Source: Chrysaora quinquecirrha | Lineage: Eukaryota; Cnidaria; Scyphozoa; Semaeostomeae; Pelagiidae | Reading direction: 5' to 3' | DNA length: 64,000 nt | NCBI GenBank assembly: GCA_014526335.1 | Contig: JACTAT010000049.1 | Span: forward strand, 2,416,258-2,480,257 | Part shown: positions 1 through 11,267 of the stretch, in pieces | How the letters are laid out: each line of letters opens with the position of its first letter | How positions within the stretch are numbered: position 1 is the first letter of the stretch | The notes under the pieces: generated by a model | Told to the model about the DNA's origin: nothing | The model's input: the letters and a program-made list of their open reading frames with translations, nothing else | The model's database searches: none | Made by a program: the position numbers and the translations under genes

Positions 1-1248
1 TTAAACCTCGGAGCAGTGTCAACTAGTGTAGTTAAGAAAAGTCCTCTGAAGTCAAATCTGTCATTCTTTTCAGAATACGTTGGCAATGAAAGAAAGTTCC
101 AGGATATATTTGCAGAGATAATTAATGAATTGAGATCTCGTGGTGAAAGTAACGAGAGGACAATCATATTCTGTCAGACAAGAAGCCAGTGTGCTCTCAT
201 TTGGAAAACATTCAAGCTGCAGTTGGGTGCTTCATTCTATAGAGATGGCAAAGAAGATCCTACATCAAGGCTTGTTGAAATGTTCCATGCTGGTTCTCCA
301 AAGTCATTCAAAGAACATGTTCTGTCTGAGATGCGAAAGAAAGAGAGTTGTTTGCGGGTTGTAGTTGCAACAACTGCCTTTGGAATGGGGATAGACTGCA
401 AGCAAGTGAGCAGTGTGATTCATTTTGGTCCTTCAAAATCCATTGAAGCCTATTTACAAGAATGTGGAAGAGCTGGGAGAGATGGTACACATAGTAACTG
501 TTACCTTTTATATAATGGTTTCTTGGCTAGTCAATGCCAGCATGACATGAAACATTATGTTGCCAGTGAATCTTGCAGGAGGAAATTTTTTCAAGATCAT
601 TTCCCTGGAAAACATGCTGAGTTCTTGTTCTCTTGTAAATGTTGTGACGTTTGCTTGCTGCATTGTCAGTGTGAGCCATCTTGCATGTCTCAATTCCTGA
701 CATTCAAGGACAACAAAAAGTCCATGTATTTGGCAGACAGATAAATCCAACAGAAGAACAAAGGTGTAGCATTCTTGATAAACTCAATGCTTATAAGGGA
801 TCCTTGCACTAAGCCCTAGTTGCTGAAGCAGTTTCTTATCCCACCATCATGTTGGACTTCACAGATTTCCATGTTGCCCAAGTGCTTCAAAACATCTAAC
901 ACCTGTTCACACTTGACGATATCCTTGACAACATTGAAATTTGGCGAATGAGACATGCTTATCACATTCTTCTTGCTTATCATTTTCAATGATTTTGAGT
1001 TGGATGATTTTATTGGGCTTGATGCAACAGCAGTTGAAAATTTTGGAGTTGAACTAGGGGAACAGTAGATGCAAGTTAGAGATGATTCCAGCATAAGTAT
1101 TCTACATGACATTGACAGGATTGAGGAGTTTGAATGTGCAATGGAAGTTTTAGATCAATCTGACAACCAAACCCACTCTCTCAGTGCTATTATTAATTAT
1201 GAAGCAGTGAAGCCTTACATCGAAGATGAAGATCTGGAAAATCTGTGA
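1..1248 (+). pseudogene. RecQ-like DNA helicase, carboxyl-terminal half
   Basis: An open frame runs from the window edge to 744 and encodes helicase domain 2 of a RecQ-type ATP-dependent 3'-5' DNA helicase. Visible motifs are the IFCQTRSQC strand (motif IV), TTAFGMGID (motif V) and ECGRAGRDG (motif VI, arginine finger). A RecQ zinc region follows with CRRKFF and paired cysteines near codons 185-225. After the stop at 742-744 recognisable coding text continues in other frames (for example the FTDFHVAQVL segment near 850) to a TGA at 1246-1248, so the carboxyl tail is interrupted by stops and frame changes. The amino-terminal Walker half lies outside the window. Similar RecQ-like proteins are multicopy in several marine invertebrate genomes, and a second fragment lies at 5758-6680. 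It could also be an intron-containing host gene, but the in-frame stops argue for a pseudogene. Confidence 0.72.
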
Positions 1249-1285
1249 GGTAAGATATTGTAGAATACCAAATAAATGTTTTGCT

Positions 1286-1333
1286 GTTTTGACCATCAAG
1301 GTTGCAATTAGCCATTAGCTTGATGGTCAAAAC
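1286..1333. repeat. Perfect 15-bp inverted repeat (hairpin)
   Basis: Arms GTTTTGACCATCAAG (1286-1300) and its exact complement (1319-1333) surround an 18-base spacer. This may be a small structured element or a MITE end. No function can be assigned. Confidence 0.8.
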
Positions 1334-1627
1334 TGGTTTTATGTATATTGGTGAAGGTAAAATGGTTGTTTAGCACCAACTGCTAGGATCTCAGAAGTAG
1401 CTGAAGTGACAGTGGTTCAACCCTTGTAGTCATTATATTGTGTATAACCTTTGAAATAAAGCGTCACTAAGCTTCTGACACCATAAGCAAGCTGGATTAG
1501 ACCACCTAACCACAACCTTGGTTGTAACGAAAGGAGGAGTTTCATAAAGACATTGAATTTATCGACAAAAATTTGAAAATGCCTATTCGAAATAACCCTG
1601 CCTTCTCAAGAACAGGGTAGACTTCGT

Positions 1628-2690
1628 TTGTATTTAAATAAAGAATTTTCCGAGATGGCAGAAAAATTTGGCTTCGATTTTTTGGCCTATTTATTGTTAA
1701 TTGGCAAAGCTAATCGGGACGTGAAAGGAACAGGTTGTCATATGATCAAGCGTTTCGAAAGCATGCAGCAACTAATCCAAATTTGTCATGGTCGACATTG
1801 GACCCAACTTCATATATGTCAACAGTTGTGGGGAATAATGTGACCCAGCAACCCAGAAATACGGCCCTTCAATCCGGAGCACTGCTGAGCAGAGCACGCC
1901 AGCGGGCCAGCTGCAAGTTTGCTACTCGTGGAATTTGGGAAGCTGTAAGTATCCGCACAGCTGCAATTATCAGCACGTTTGCCCCTTGCGCGGCAGAGAA
2001 CATAGAAGAAGAGATTGTAGGCAGCAAAAAGAAGCGGCGCAAGAGTCCTCCTCAGCTGCAGGGCCTGCTGTTAAAAATCCAAAAACAATTGACTAAATCA
2101 CAGTTACGTTTATATAAACGATGTTTTGTTACCTTTTCCTGTTGTTGTTTCTCCACTTAATGTTTTTGTATGGTGTGATTTGTTAAGATTTTGTAATAAC
2201 CCTGATGCCTCATGGGTACTTGACGGAATATTGTATGGTTTCGTAATCGGTAATGAAGGGGGGCCTCCTATCTCTGCGTCTCGTAATTGTGTATCTGCTT
2301 ATCAGAAGCCTGAGATAATAGATAGTTATTTGTGAAAAGAGCTCCTGTATGACTCTGTAGCGGGGCCCTTACATGAACTACCACTTACAGGGTTAGTAGT
2401 TGATTGTTTTGAGTAATCCCAAAATCCACAACCGGAATTTGGCACCTGATTACCAATCTCTCAATCCCTATTGGCCAGTACGTTAATGATTTTATTCCTG
2501 ATTCTCTCGCGTCTGTGTCGTATGATGGTATTCCAGAGGCCATTGAAAAGATAATGCGGTTTGGACGCGGTTCGCTTATGGTGAAGTTAGATATCAAAAG
2601 GGCATATCATCTTCTCCCCGTCAGGGCACAGGACAGGAGATTTTTGGGTATGAAGTGGAGAAACGAATTTTATGTGGATCACTTTAAAAA
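1628..2690 (+). mobile_element. DIRS-like retrotransposon remnant (Gag-like zinc region and start of RT)
   Basis: Three pieces in changing frames follow the order of a DIRS-group element. The first (1735-1960) has a YDQAFRKHAATNP stretch, then a frameshift into a cysteine/histidine cluster (spacing GSCKYPHSCNYQHVC), as in the nucleocapsid-like region of DIRS elements. The second (2150-2400) resembles the linker before the RT (ISASRNC, PEIIDSYL). The third (2400-2680) contains RT motifs: an IWHLITNLS strand, then VKLDIKRAYHLLPV with the first catalytic aspartate, then RFLGMKW. Coding similarity ends abruptly near 2680, before the catalytic YxDD motif. No tyrosine recombinase or split repeats are visible. 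Assignment to DIRS rather than Gypsy rests on the wording of these blocks and is inference. Confidence 0.6.
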
Positions 2691-3454
2691 ATTAATGTAC
2701 CAAAGCACCAACAGTCCTTGAATGAATGAAACGTTGAAGAAACATATCCAGTGCATGTTGGTGCTATATCTAGAGCACAGTTAAATCAGTGCCCTACAAT
2801 AAGCATAGAAACAACAAACAATAAATTTGCATAGTCTTTTTTCTTCACAAGATATTTGCTTTGTCATCTTGCATAAAACATGTCTTACCACTTTATGAAA
2901 GTGCTTTCATTCAACACAAAACTCATCCGCTTGCTAATAAGTAAGGCAAATAAAGATTTATTACAGTCCATAGAATTATATTTGGGAAATAACACTGTGA
3001 TTATGATCGGATTTTCGGATTATGTCTACATCGAAGCATTGAAACAGTCTTATGACGTGAAAAATTGGGCAGTAAAATCATGCGGTATCAAAATTGGAGA
3101 TGAAAGCGCTGGAGAAAAAACAAATTACAAGAAACAAGATCTCTGAAGAAGCAAAGGTGCGTTAAGTGCAACGCACACATTTTCAATATTGAGAAGAATC
3201 AAGTGGTATCATCAAGACCATTCGTAAAATTTCACCACAAAATGGTAAGGTTAAATGATAATTTTAAAATGATTATTACCTTTAGATCGATTGAACTCAT
3301 CAAAACAATAAGATTTCATCCTTTACTGTAGTGATTACTAAGAGAAAGCTAGAATATTAACATTTTCCGTGCTTTGTGACTAAAATATCTAATACAGGTA
3401 CTGTCGCTATCTTAAGACAATCTAGGGCTGTAAGTTAGACAAAGGATATCCTTT
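2691..3454. other. Unassigned stretch with one 88-codon open frame
   Basis: An open frame at 2880-3146 on plus (rich in Lys and Ile, with a region around NNTVIMIGFSDYVYIE) matches no family recognised here. It could be an exon or chance. The rest is AT-rich with no coding signal. Confidence 0.3.
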
Positions 3455-3458
3455 GCAA

Positions 3459-3489
<31 letters not shown>

Positions 3490-3900
3490 TTATTTGGTAT
3501 GCAGGTTATTTGATGGCAGCTTGAAAACAAGCTGATGTGGACCTGCAAATTGAAACTATAATCCAATTAAAATCCTTATTTAATCCTAAAATACAAAGCT
3601 AATATAAAAAATCCTATAGAGAAGAAACCTGTAAAATCCTATTTAATGTAATAAATATGTATCTAAAAAATAAGTCCTAAAAATATGCATAGTCTTTCAT
3701 CTTATGGGAAACAAAGGTAGTCCCTTTAATAAAATCTACATTGTTTATCAGTTTGATGGCACTTTTTAAGTTATTTTTGAAAGTCTGTTTGTGTGTTATT
3801 CTTTTCAAACCCTCTGGTAACACATTCCAGATTACTGTTCCTCGATATTTCAAGCTGATCCTTCCATGTTCAGATGAATTATGAATACATTATATTTTGT
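3455..3900 (-). mobile_element. 3' end of a CR1/L2-like non-LTR retrotransposon with TATG tail
   Basis: On the minus strand an uninterrupted frame from about 3895 to a TAG at 3677-3679 encodes the extreme carboxyl end of a non-LTR reverse transcriptase. It has the pattern SLKYRGTVIWNVLPEGLK followed by a short basic tail. About 190 bases downstream (minus orientation) the copy ends in a tetranucleotide array seen as CATA repeats at about 3460-3488 on plus. A 3' microsatellite tail is characteristic of CR1/L2-type elements and marks the 3' terminus of this 5'-truncated copy. Confidence 0.6.
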
Positions 3901-5757
3901 TTACACCCCTTTTTCGTGAAGTCGCTGAGAAACCCCTAATATTTTTCAAATTGAGGTATAAAAAATTCTTATTTGCTTTTCAAAGGTTTCATCATTGGTC
4001 CAAATCATATTTTCTGTTACCGATGGTACCTATCTTGGGTTTCTAATAAGTGACCATGACATATGCGACAAGCTGTTAAAAAAACTGCGAATGTTAGCAT
4101 CTGAGGAGATCAGCGATGTCTTGCCATCAGACTTCAGATTTACAAGAAATAACATTCCAACCTCTGCAAAACAAGAGTAAAAGTACCCCTGCAAGTATTT
4201 TTTGTCGCAACTCCTTGGAACTGAATAAATTTTTGGAAACTATGACTTTTCGAAATTAAAATTGGAATAGTTTTTAGAGTTTGTCAGGAAAGACATCAAT
4301 TTTTTTGTTTTTACAAAATGAAATTTGAAATCATAATCTTCCTTCATACCATACCCCCGTTTTGCTTAAACTCCTGAGCCACAACAATGAGGCACCTAGG
4401 AGTCTAGGAGTGGCTTTTATTTCAAAGTGTATAAGCTTATCTATCCCACCTAGAAATAAAAGAGAACTTGGTGGTGAGACCCCCAGAAAGTAAACAATTG
4501 GAGTAATATAACCCCCTAGAAATACCAATTTGAGGGTAAGGCTTCCCTTGGAAATCCAGGGGGTTGTAGGGCAACTCCCCCTGGAAAACACCTTCCATAC
4601 CCATGTACAGACTAAAAATGGAATAAAATAGATGAAGTAAATTTTACTTAATCAACATTTTGTGACTCCACGAGAAATTCAAACCAATGGACCCGAAATC
4701 CACATTGCTCTTGTTTCTCCAACAACCTTTTCTTGCATTCTGAAGGTATCAAGGGTAGTTTTTCAATTCACTGCAATCTTACTTTGACGTCCTACCCGAG
4801 GCATAACAGGCCCTTATCATGCCCTTAATGCACTCATTTTCTTGTTAGGCCTATCCTCTTCAATAGGTAGCTCTTCAGTGCTTTCCTCTTTTACAACTAT
4901 TCAAGTATTTCAGATGAGATCAGTTTATTCAAAGCCTGTAGATTTGTTAAAGATTTATAAGTTGAATCTTGAATCATATTCATATTTGCTGCAAAGAAGT
5001 TTGGCTTTGCTATTGCATGAGTGAGATTTCTCCACTTTGAAATTGTGTTCAACAAATCTTGCAAAAACTGACTTGATGACAAAAAGTTCTAGCCAAAACG
5101 GTAAACAATGCTTTTTTCTAAATTCAAAATTTTACTGTTTTAGTTCACTTTGGCTTCTTGAAAATTTTTTTTCTTTATCTTTACCTTTCCTTGCTTGCTC
5201 AAAATTTTACCGCTGGAAAGCAAGTTAAAGTACTGCTACAAGCTTTCTGTAATTTCTCCGTGGAGTAGTTAAACTAATTCACCCATTATCTTTCATTTTC
5301 TGTACATTGTTTCTATTCCAGTTCAGTTCAAAGCAAACTTTAGGTGTTTTTTTGTCGGGTAGGAGTGGAAAAGCCCGGGGCTGCAGCAGTTTTGTTTTGA
5401 AATTTCTTTCATTCGGCCAGCGCCATTTCTAATGTATGCGGACAACCAAATTCTATTGTTTGTTCTTAACCAATCAGAATGCAGAACATCAAAACCAGCT
5501 CCAGGGTCAAATGGGGCAGCGCAGTGTTCACATAGAGGTCCTATTTACCCTGGGTACGAGGTTGTGATCTGATCTACCAAATCTCCCCAGTTGTTATTTG
5601 ACGCAGGAGATGATTTATTTTCCACTTGGTAAACTTCTATTTTGTATTGTTCTAGGCAGTTAACGAGCATTTCTATTTTATCCAAAGGTAATACCTAATC
5701 TGTAAAAAGATCGACTAAAGCTTCAATTTCATAATTATCTTCATTGATCGAGAGATT
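3901..5757. other. AT-rich stretch, no recognised gene
   Basis: Short open frames (3995-4180 plus, 4842-5228 plus) have no recognisable domain. Around 4440-4600 there are several degenerate copies of a CCCCCTAGAAA/CCCCCTGGAAA block, suggesting an old tandem repeat. Nothing else could be supported. Confidence 0.4.
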
Positions 5758-6680
5758 CTAGGGTAAGGATAAGCAGTCCCCACATTCACAGCTATTTATG
5801 CAAATATCGCAACAGCAACAACAACATGGGGGCATAGATGTTTGGTTGTCCATAAGTTCTTTCTCTTCGTTAAAATAAATCTGGAAATGTTCTTTAACAA
5901 TTTTCCTTTTGCATATGGAAGATGATTTAGCAAAGTCTTCTATTTCCTTTGTTGTTGTGCCATTCCCGATCAAACCATGGTATAAAACCAATGAGAATGA
6001 TTGCTCAATACTTCTACCTCCCCTGCCCCTCTGTTGTGAAAAAATTCCAGACTTTGAGAAATACCAAAGTTTACCACAGGAGAAACATCCAGGAAGTCAA
6101 GCCCCATTTCAAAGGAAGTCATTGAAATACGGACTCTGATGACGGAATCTCACTTTTTGAACTCTTGAAACACATGCGTTTTAATTACTTCATCTGTTAA
6201 TTGATGAAATATTGCAAACATTTGATTTTCAAAAGAAACAAAACGATCAAGAAACTGGTGCACACCAAGTGAAATGATAAGTTCCTGGAACACAGAAGAT
6301 ACGGTGCTAACATTGCGACAGTAATGATCATCTTTAATGTCTGCCTTTTCAGATTTCTCAAAGAACAAACAACTTGATTCAAGTACCATGAATCATCTGG
6401 TTTGCAACTGCAAACCTCGCAGTTAATGTTTGCCCTGTCACACGGCAAATATATTATGCGAGGATTTCTCATCCACAGACTACTGTAAACATCAACATTG
6501 ATTTTCTCTGTGACTGTTGCAGTCAGAGCAACAATCAGAACATCTTTTTGGAGAAATGATTGCAGATATCCAATTTTTTGATAACTATGGCGGAAATTGT
6601 TTCCCTTAGAAACGAATGTAACTGCCGTGAAGGGAGGAAAATCTCATTTCTCATAAGAAGTACAGCTGTTTAAAAACGAG
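5758..6680 (-). pseudogene. RecQ-like helicase fragment, second copy
   Basis: Reading from 6680 down, the minus strand shows a helicase segment with VALTATVTEKIN (motif III of RecQ helicases, TAT core), then MRNPRIIYLPCDRANI, matching the RecQ linker that ends in an RPNI-like motif. After broken frames the zinc region appears at 5991-5758 with CKRKIVKEHF and a run of cysteines ending CECGDC. The domain order matches the copy at 1-1248. The DEAH motif II was not found and the middle (helicase domain 2) is largely missing or unreadable. The copy is therefore internally deleted and disrupted. The two copies are in opposite orientation and look like members of one dispersed family. Confidence 0.6.
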
Positions 6681-6779
6681 CTACAATGTTCATGTAACAT
6701 TTTTTCATGACAGAGAGGAGAAGAAACAACAAAATATTCGCTAGAGGCAGGATACCAAACTATATTTGATAATCTCAAT

Positions 6780-8052
6780 TTGCAAACAAAAGCAAGGTAC
6801 AAATCAAAGGACAATGTTAATCAAAGACACCATATGGTGCAAGTGATGGCAGTAAGAGACAGAGTGAACATAGAGCATCTTCCAGACATAGGTAAAAAAT
6901 ATTCATTGGAAACTGCAAGACCTGATGTATGGATACTCTCAAAAAAGAATGTCAAGAGCTACAGAAATTTCTTGCACATTTAGTCAAGTCCATCTTGTGC
7001 AAGCAAATGCAATATGTTAAAAATAACTGTGGCAGCTTCGTAGTTGAAGAGTACAAACATCCTTATATGGAACAGATGGCAATGGAATCAAATATTGGAA
7101 ATTTCATCTTAGATGCGAATAAAGTACCTTTCTTTACTTTTTTATTTGGTATTCAAATACAATAATTTCTCCCCACAGGTTCCAATTGGCATAATGCAGA
7201 AAAACAAAATCGTCACTGAAGACATGATTGCTATCATTAAACACTACCAGGAGTACTGTCTCCTTAATGATGGAGGTATTGGCCGAATACTTGTGGAGGT
7301 GATGGATAAACAATAAAATGTGGAATCAATGCACAACACATGCAAGGAGATGCTCCAACACAAGAAAAACTTTGCAAGGCTTAACCTTATAATCAGAAGA
7401 CTGGCATGAAGCAGTTCTCTGCTTGCAGGTGCGGTATCATATAATTTGACGCTGCTTTTCAAAATAAAAATAGTAAATCACAGTATGTATTATCTTTACC
7501 ACTTGTTTTTCAGATGTCATTTAAAGACTTTTACAGCAATAACTCTGTGGCTGAGAAGGATACACCCTTCCAATTGAGAGAAAGATTTAACAGTCAAAAT
7601 GTGAGAAACATGAAACAAGAAGTGCATGCCTGCAAAGAATTTGTTAATTTTACAACCAATTGGTACTGTGTGCTTGCAGCAATGAAAATATTGGCTTTAA
7701 AAGAAAAGGATGCCAGCTGGTGCACCAGACAGCAATAAAGATGAGTATCTTGATAATCTTGCCAAAAGCTTCATAAATTTGTACGTTCTTCCAGACAATG
7801 AAGTCCCAGAATCTAAATTTGACCTGGATAACAAAGTAAAAAATACTCAAAAAAGAGATGCAAAAAAAGGTTTTCCGTGTGCTTTCCAGGCTGGAGAAAA
7901 GTTTTCAGCTCTTCCAGAAATTTCCAGAAAGACTTCATGAAAGTTTTCCAAATATGAAAGTGTCCAGAAAAGTCAACTGGAGAAAATTGGAAAAATGGGT
8001 CAAAGGAAAAGTTGAAAGATTGGCAAAAGAACAAGAAGTGGATATTGCATAA
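6780..8052 (+). pseudogene. DUF6589-like protein remnant
   Basis: Several plus-strand open pieces (6780-6983, 6929-7165, 7113-7316, 7514-7738, 7710-8052) share the style of a family seen repeatedly in cnidarian genomes. One piece has the VPIGIMQKNKIVTEDM block, preceded by a CCCCACAG acceptor-like site at about 7180. Another has MSFKDFYSNNSVAEKD followed by a conserved acidic/aromatic stretch. The equivalent start of that domain (VIPIGVLKKWENNS) appears in the larger minus-strand copy at 23.6-26.5 kb, which supports relatedness. Whether the breaks are introns or mutations cannot be decided here. The family name is tentative. Confidence 0.35.
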
Positions 8053-8700
8053 ATTTCAAATTCATTTTCCTTTCCCCTTTCAATATTTCAGGAGAATGAA
8101 GATTAGGGGACACCTTCAATTGAGAAATGATACTATAAATAACTTGGGATATTTCCTTCAGATACCAAATTAAGGTAATCTAGTGCCATATTTTGTAGTA
8201 ACCACTTCTTTTGAGACATTTGTGGCTAGATAATGGTGTCCACTTAAATTCATATGCACACAATTATTCAGTTATCTGCATTTAATTTTTAATATTGGCG
8301 TTAAAAGTAGTTCCAATTTATAGAAAAATATAAAAAATCTAACTCCTACACTGAAATTTGGGTCAACATTTTTCACTATCTTTGAAACTTTTTGAGATAT
8401 TAACAACCAAAGTTAATAAGTGTGAAGCCCATGCCCACAAATCATTTTAACCATGTTTTTTTTCCCATGTTGTTGTGGCGTCTGGAGGTGGATTTGCTAG
8501 CTGTCGGGTCTCAAGAGTTAGAATTCATCAGATGTTTTAAGTTCTTTCTTATTCTTTTATGTTTATTGTTCAGAATGCTTCTTCACTTTTATTAGCAAAT
8601 TTTGCCCTATTTTATATGTGTAATTTTAATGTCAAAACCTTGGAATGGCTTTAGGAAAAACATATTCTGCTAACATGTAAACGATTGTAGTCATGCTTAA
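8053..8700. other. AT-rich spacer
   Basis: No coding signal, repeat array or RNA gene was recognised. It may be the 5' UTR of the non-LTR element that follows. Confidence 0.4.
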
Positions 8701-8715
8701 AAACATGAGGAAACC

Positions 8716-9920
8716 ATGAATAAAAGACTGGACATGTTAGACAACATTAATCTTGAAATCATTGAAAAAATCAAAGATCTAGACAAGAGAGTAGAAGAAA
8801 GTGAAAGATCTACGTACTTCTTATCACATCAGTATGAAAACCAGAAAAAAACAGGCGAACACTTACTACAGGTTCAAAGCTCCCTTGCAAAAGACAAAGT
8901 TGAGTTAAAAAAAAAAGAACTCAAAGCAATTCGTTTGGATCAAGAAAGACAAAGAAGTGCCCTGCATGATCTTGAGCAGTATGACAGATGCGAGTGTGAC
9001 AAAATATCAGGTGTTCCCCAAAAGGAAGGCAAAATCATGAAGACATCACAATAATGATAGCTAAAGTAATTGGTGTGAGCATAGAAAATATCACAGCCTG
9101 TCACCGAGTGAAAAAATCAAAGGGGACCCAATAATAATTGCAAAATTTGTTAATCGAAAGAAGAACAAAGAAACTATGGCAAATAGAAAGAACCTCAAAT
9201 CATAGACAGCTAAGTCCCTCAAATTTACTGATGATCAGTCAAAGATGAATGGTTAGGTTTTTATAAACGAGTCCCTTACCAAGATGATTTAGGATCTTTT
9301 CCGTTTAGTTAAGCTTAAATGTGAAGAGAATGGCTTGAAGCTCATTTTTGTGAAGATAAACGAAAGTACTGCAGCAGCCAAAATATCAAATTTAAAAGAA
9401 CTTGAACAAAAATTAATTTGGAAATCAAAATGTTGTATTTGAATTTCTTTATGTAACTATATTATTGTTTAAAATAACGTTCTTTATATCGGTTATACAA
9501 TAGAAGAAACTTTCAAATGCCCTAAATGTTTTGGGAGGGTATTTGATAATCAAAAATCCATCTGTTGCAATAAATGTGACAAATGGTACCATTTTAAATG
9601 TTCTTTAATTGATTGGGTTAGATTTGATTTTCTAGCTGAAAACTTAAGCTTGATTTGGTTTGGTAAATCATGTTTAAACAAGGCTTTACTTTTTCAATTG
9701 CTTCATGAAAAACCAATTTCGTAATATATTTGCTAATCCAACAAAAAAGTGTGAAAAATTAGTTGAGGCAGTTACATCAGCAAAAACTGTTGTTACCAAG
9801 AAATTTAATGTATGTAACAAAGCTGTTCATGACGTTAGAAAAGCCATTCCCTGTAATGATTGTAAACATCTGATTTATTGAAAATCTGGCAAAAGACTCT
9901 GTCAAAAACTACTTGGATTT
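8716..9920 (+). mobile_element. Non-LTR retrotransposon ORF1 remnant (coiled coil, RRM-like region, PHD-like fingers)
   Basis: The frame 8716-9054 begins with a heptad-rich coiled coil of about 80 residues. It then runs into the nucleic-acid-binding core typical of L1/CR1-type ORF1 proteins (KISGVPQKEGK). The core continues in shifted frames: the AKVIGVSIENI and ACHRVKKSKG blocks near 9060-9115, IIIAKFVNRKK near 9130, and an INESLTK/DLFR block near 9260-9300. From about 9500 a PHD-like cysteine/histidine finger follows (CPKCFGRVFDN, SICCNKCDKWYHFKCS), and a second similar cluster follows near 9800-9880. Stops and frameshifts show decay. No RT follows on this strand; the region downstream is unrelated minus-strand sequence. 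Confidence 0.62.
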
Positions 9921-9961
9921 GTTCCTGATATCATCTATACAAACATGCTAGTGATGCGCTT

Positions 9962-10852
9962 TTACTGCTTTGATTTCATGTGGTTTTTATGTCCTTCTGG
10001 TTTTATATGTTGTTCAACTCTTTGTTGACAGCTGCCCCTACCACTGATATTTATCTGAACTAGAGGGACACATTTCAGGCATTTGATGACTCCACTGCCG
10101 GTCCCGTCTTCTACAACTTCGAATTCATCTTTTGCTGCTGTCTCAACAAAACGCTTTGCCATTGCAACCACTGCATTACATGGCATGTCATGACCCAAAA
10201 TTGCATAAACATTTGCTCATGTGTAGAGGACGACCTTAAATGTGTCTTAACACATTCTGGGATGCTGCTTACAGCATACATGCAGACAGGACAGTAAACC
10301 ATTTCTTTCTCTTTATCATTAGAGACAGAGAATGCACAATCCATTCTATAAATCTTAGTGTGTTCTTTTCTCAGTTGAGGAACAAATTTATGAAGACAAC
10401 TTTGCTTTTCCAGATTTGCTTGAAATAGCCCTTGATTGACTTTCAGGATCTGCCACTATGTTTTTAGTTGATGAATTTTTAGACTTGGTTGTTGCTCGTG
10501 CATTATCTGACACATTGCTGCTTGACTTGTTAGTGCAACAGTCTCCGTTTTGTGTGACCTCTTTGTCCTTTGAAAGAGTAGTAGCCTCACACTTTGCATC
10601 TGTCAGCTCATGCAAAGCCCTTGGTTGCCTTCTCTCATAACTTGCCGGAATTTCTTTACTAGTGAACACAGTGGTAAACTTTGTTATATTCTCTTCAAAA
10701 GTTACACATGAAATTTCTTCTTCTCTCAAGCAAGTAATCTCATCATTATCACTGTCACAATAAGTAAAACTGCTCAGTTTACAAGCGATGGTGGGTATGA
10801 ACCTCAGTAGTATGTTAGCAGGCGTAAAAACGCAGTAGGCGGACGAGCGCAC
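9962..10852 (-). pseudogene. Unrecognised zinc-finger protein in pieces
   Basis: Three overlapping minus-strand frames read from 10852 down. The first (154 codons) is Ser/Thr/Lys-rich and low in structure. The second (10344-10111) has YCPVCMYAVSSIPECVKTH, a C2H2-like finger. The third (10198-9962) has VIKCLKC followed by VEQHIKPEGHKNHM, a BED-like or C2H2 finger spacing. Two single-strand C/H fingers joined by an acidic linker suggest a DNA-binding transposon protein, but no catalytic domain is visible. The frame change near 10150 indicates either an intron or a frameshift. Confidence 0.35.
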
Positions 10853-10865
10853 GGGCGTCTGAACA

Positions 10866-11215
10866 CAGTGATGTCATCAGGTCGCGCTATAGTGCGGTGG
10901 TTTTTAGATCTAGCACGGTGGTTTCTCCCAGCTCGTTTTCAAGAGTCTTGAGAAGAGTGTTCTACTACCAATTACATCATCAGTGACATCATCAGGTTGC
11001 ACTATAGTGTGACGGTTTTATGGATCTAGTGCGTTGGTTTCTCCAGCCTCGTTTTCAAGAGTCCTGGGGAGAGTCCCTTCAATGACGTAATAATCCTATC
11101 ATCTGATTGGTTAGAAGAAAGGGAAAGTCCCTGACGAAATTGGAAAGTCTCTAGTAATCCTACAATCTGGTTGGTTAATTATGATGGCGTAATAATTCGA
11201 ACGTGATGCTCAAAT
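10866..11215. repeat. Tandem duplicated upstream region with CRE-like boxes
   Basis: A block of about 95 bp starting CAGTGATGTCATCAGG (10866) recurs at 10981 (CAGTGACATCATCAGG), a 115-bp period with moderate divergence. Downstream a second pair shares an AATCCTA/CAATCTGGTTGGTTA-type block at about 11088-11180, with GACGTAATAAT and GGCGTAATAAT boxes at either end. Because this array lies directly upstream of a TATA box and a viral-type gene, it may be the terminal or enhancer region of that element. Confidence 0.55.
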
Positions 11216-11219
11216 TGTC

Positions 11220-11227
11220 TATATAAA
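11220..11227 (+). promoter_or_regulatory. TATA box upstream of the 11268 start
   Basis: TATATAAA lies about 45 bases before the ATG at 11268, a spacing that would give a short leader. It follows the tandem CRE-like array. Confidence 0.45.
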
Positions 11228-11267
11228 TCGAAACTTAAAGCGAAATCAGTCTAGCTAGAAATAAATC

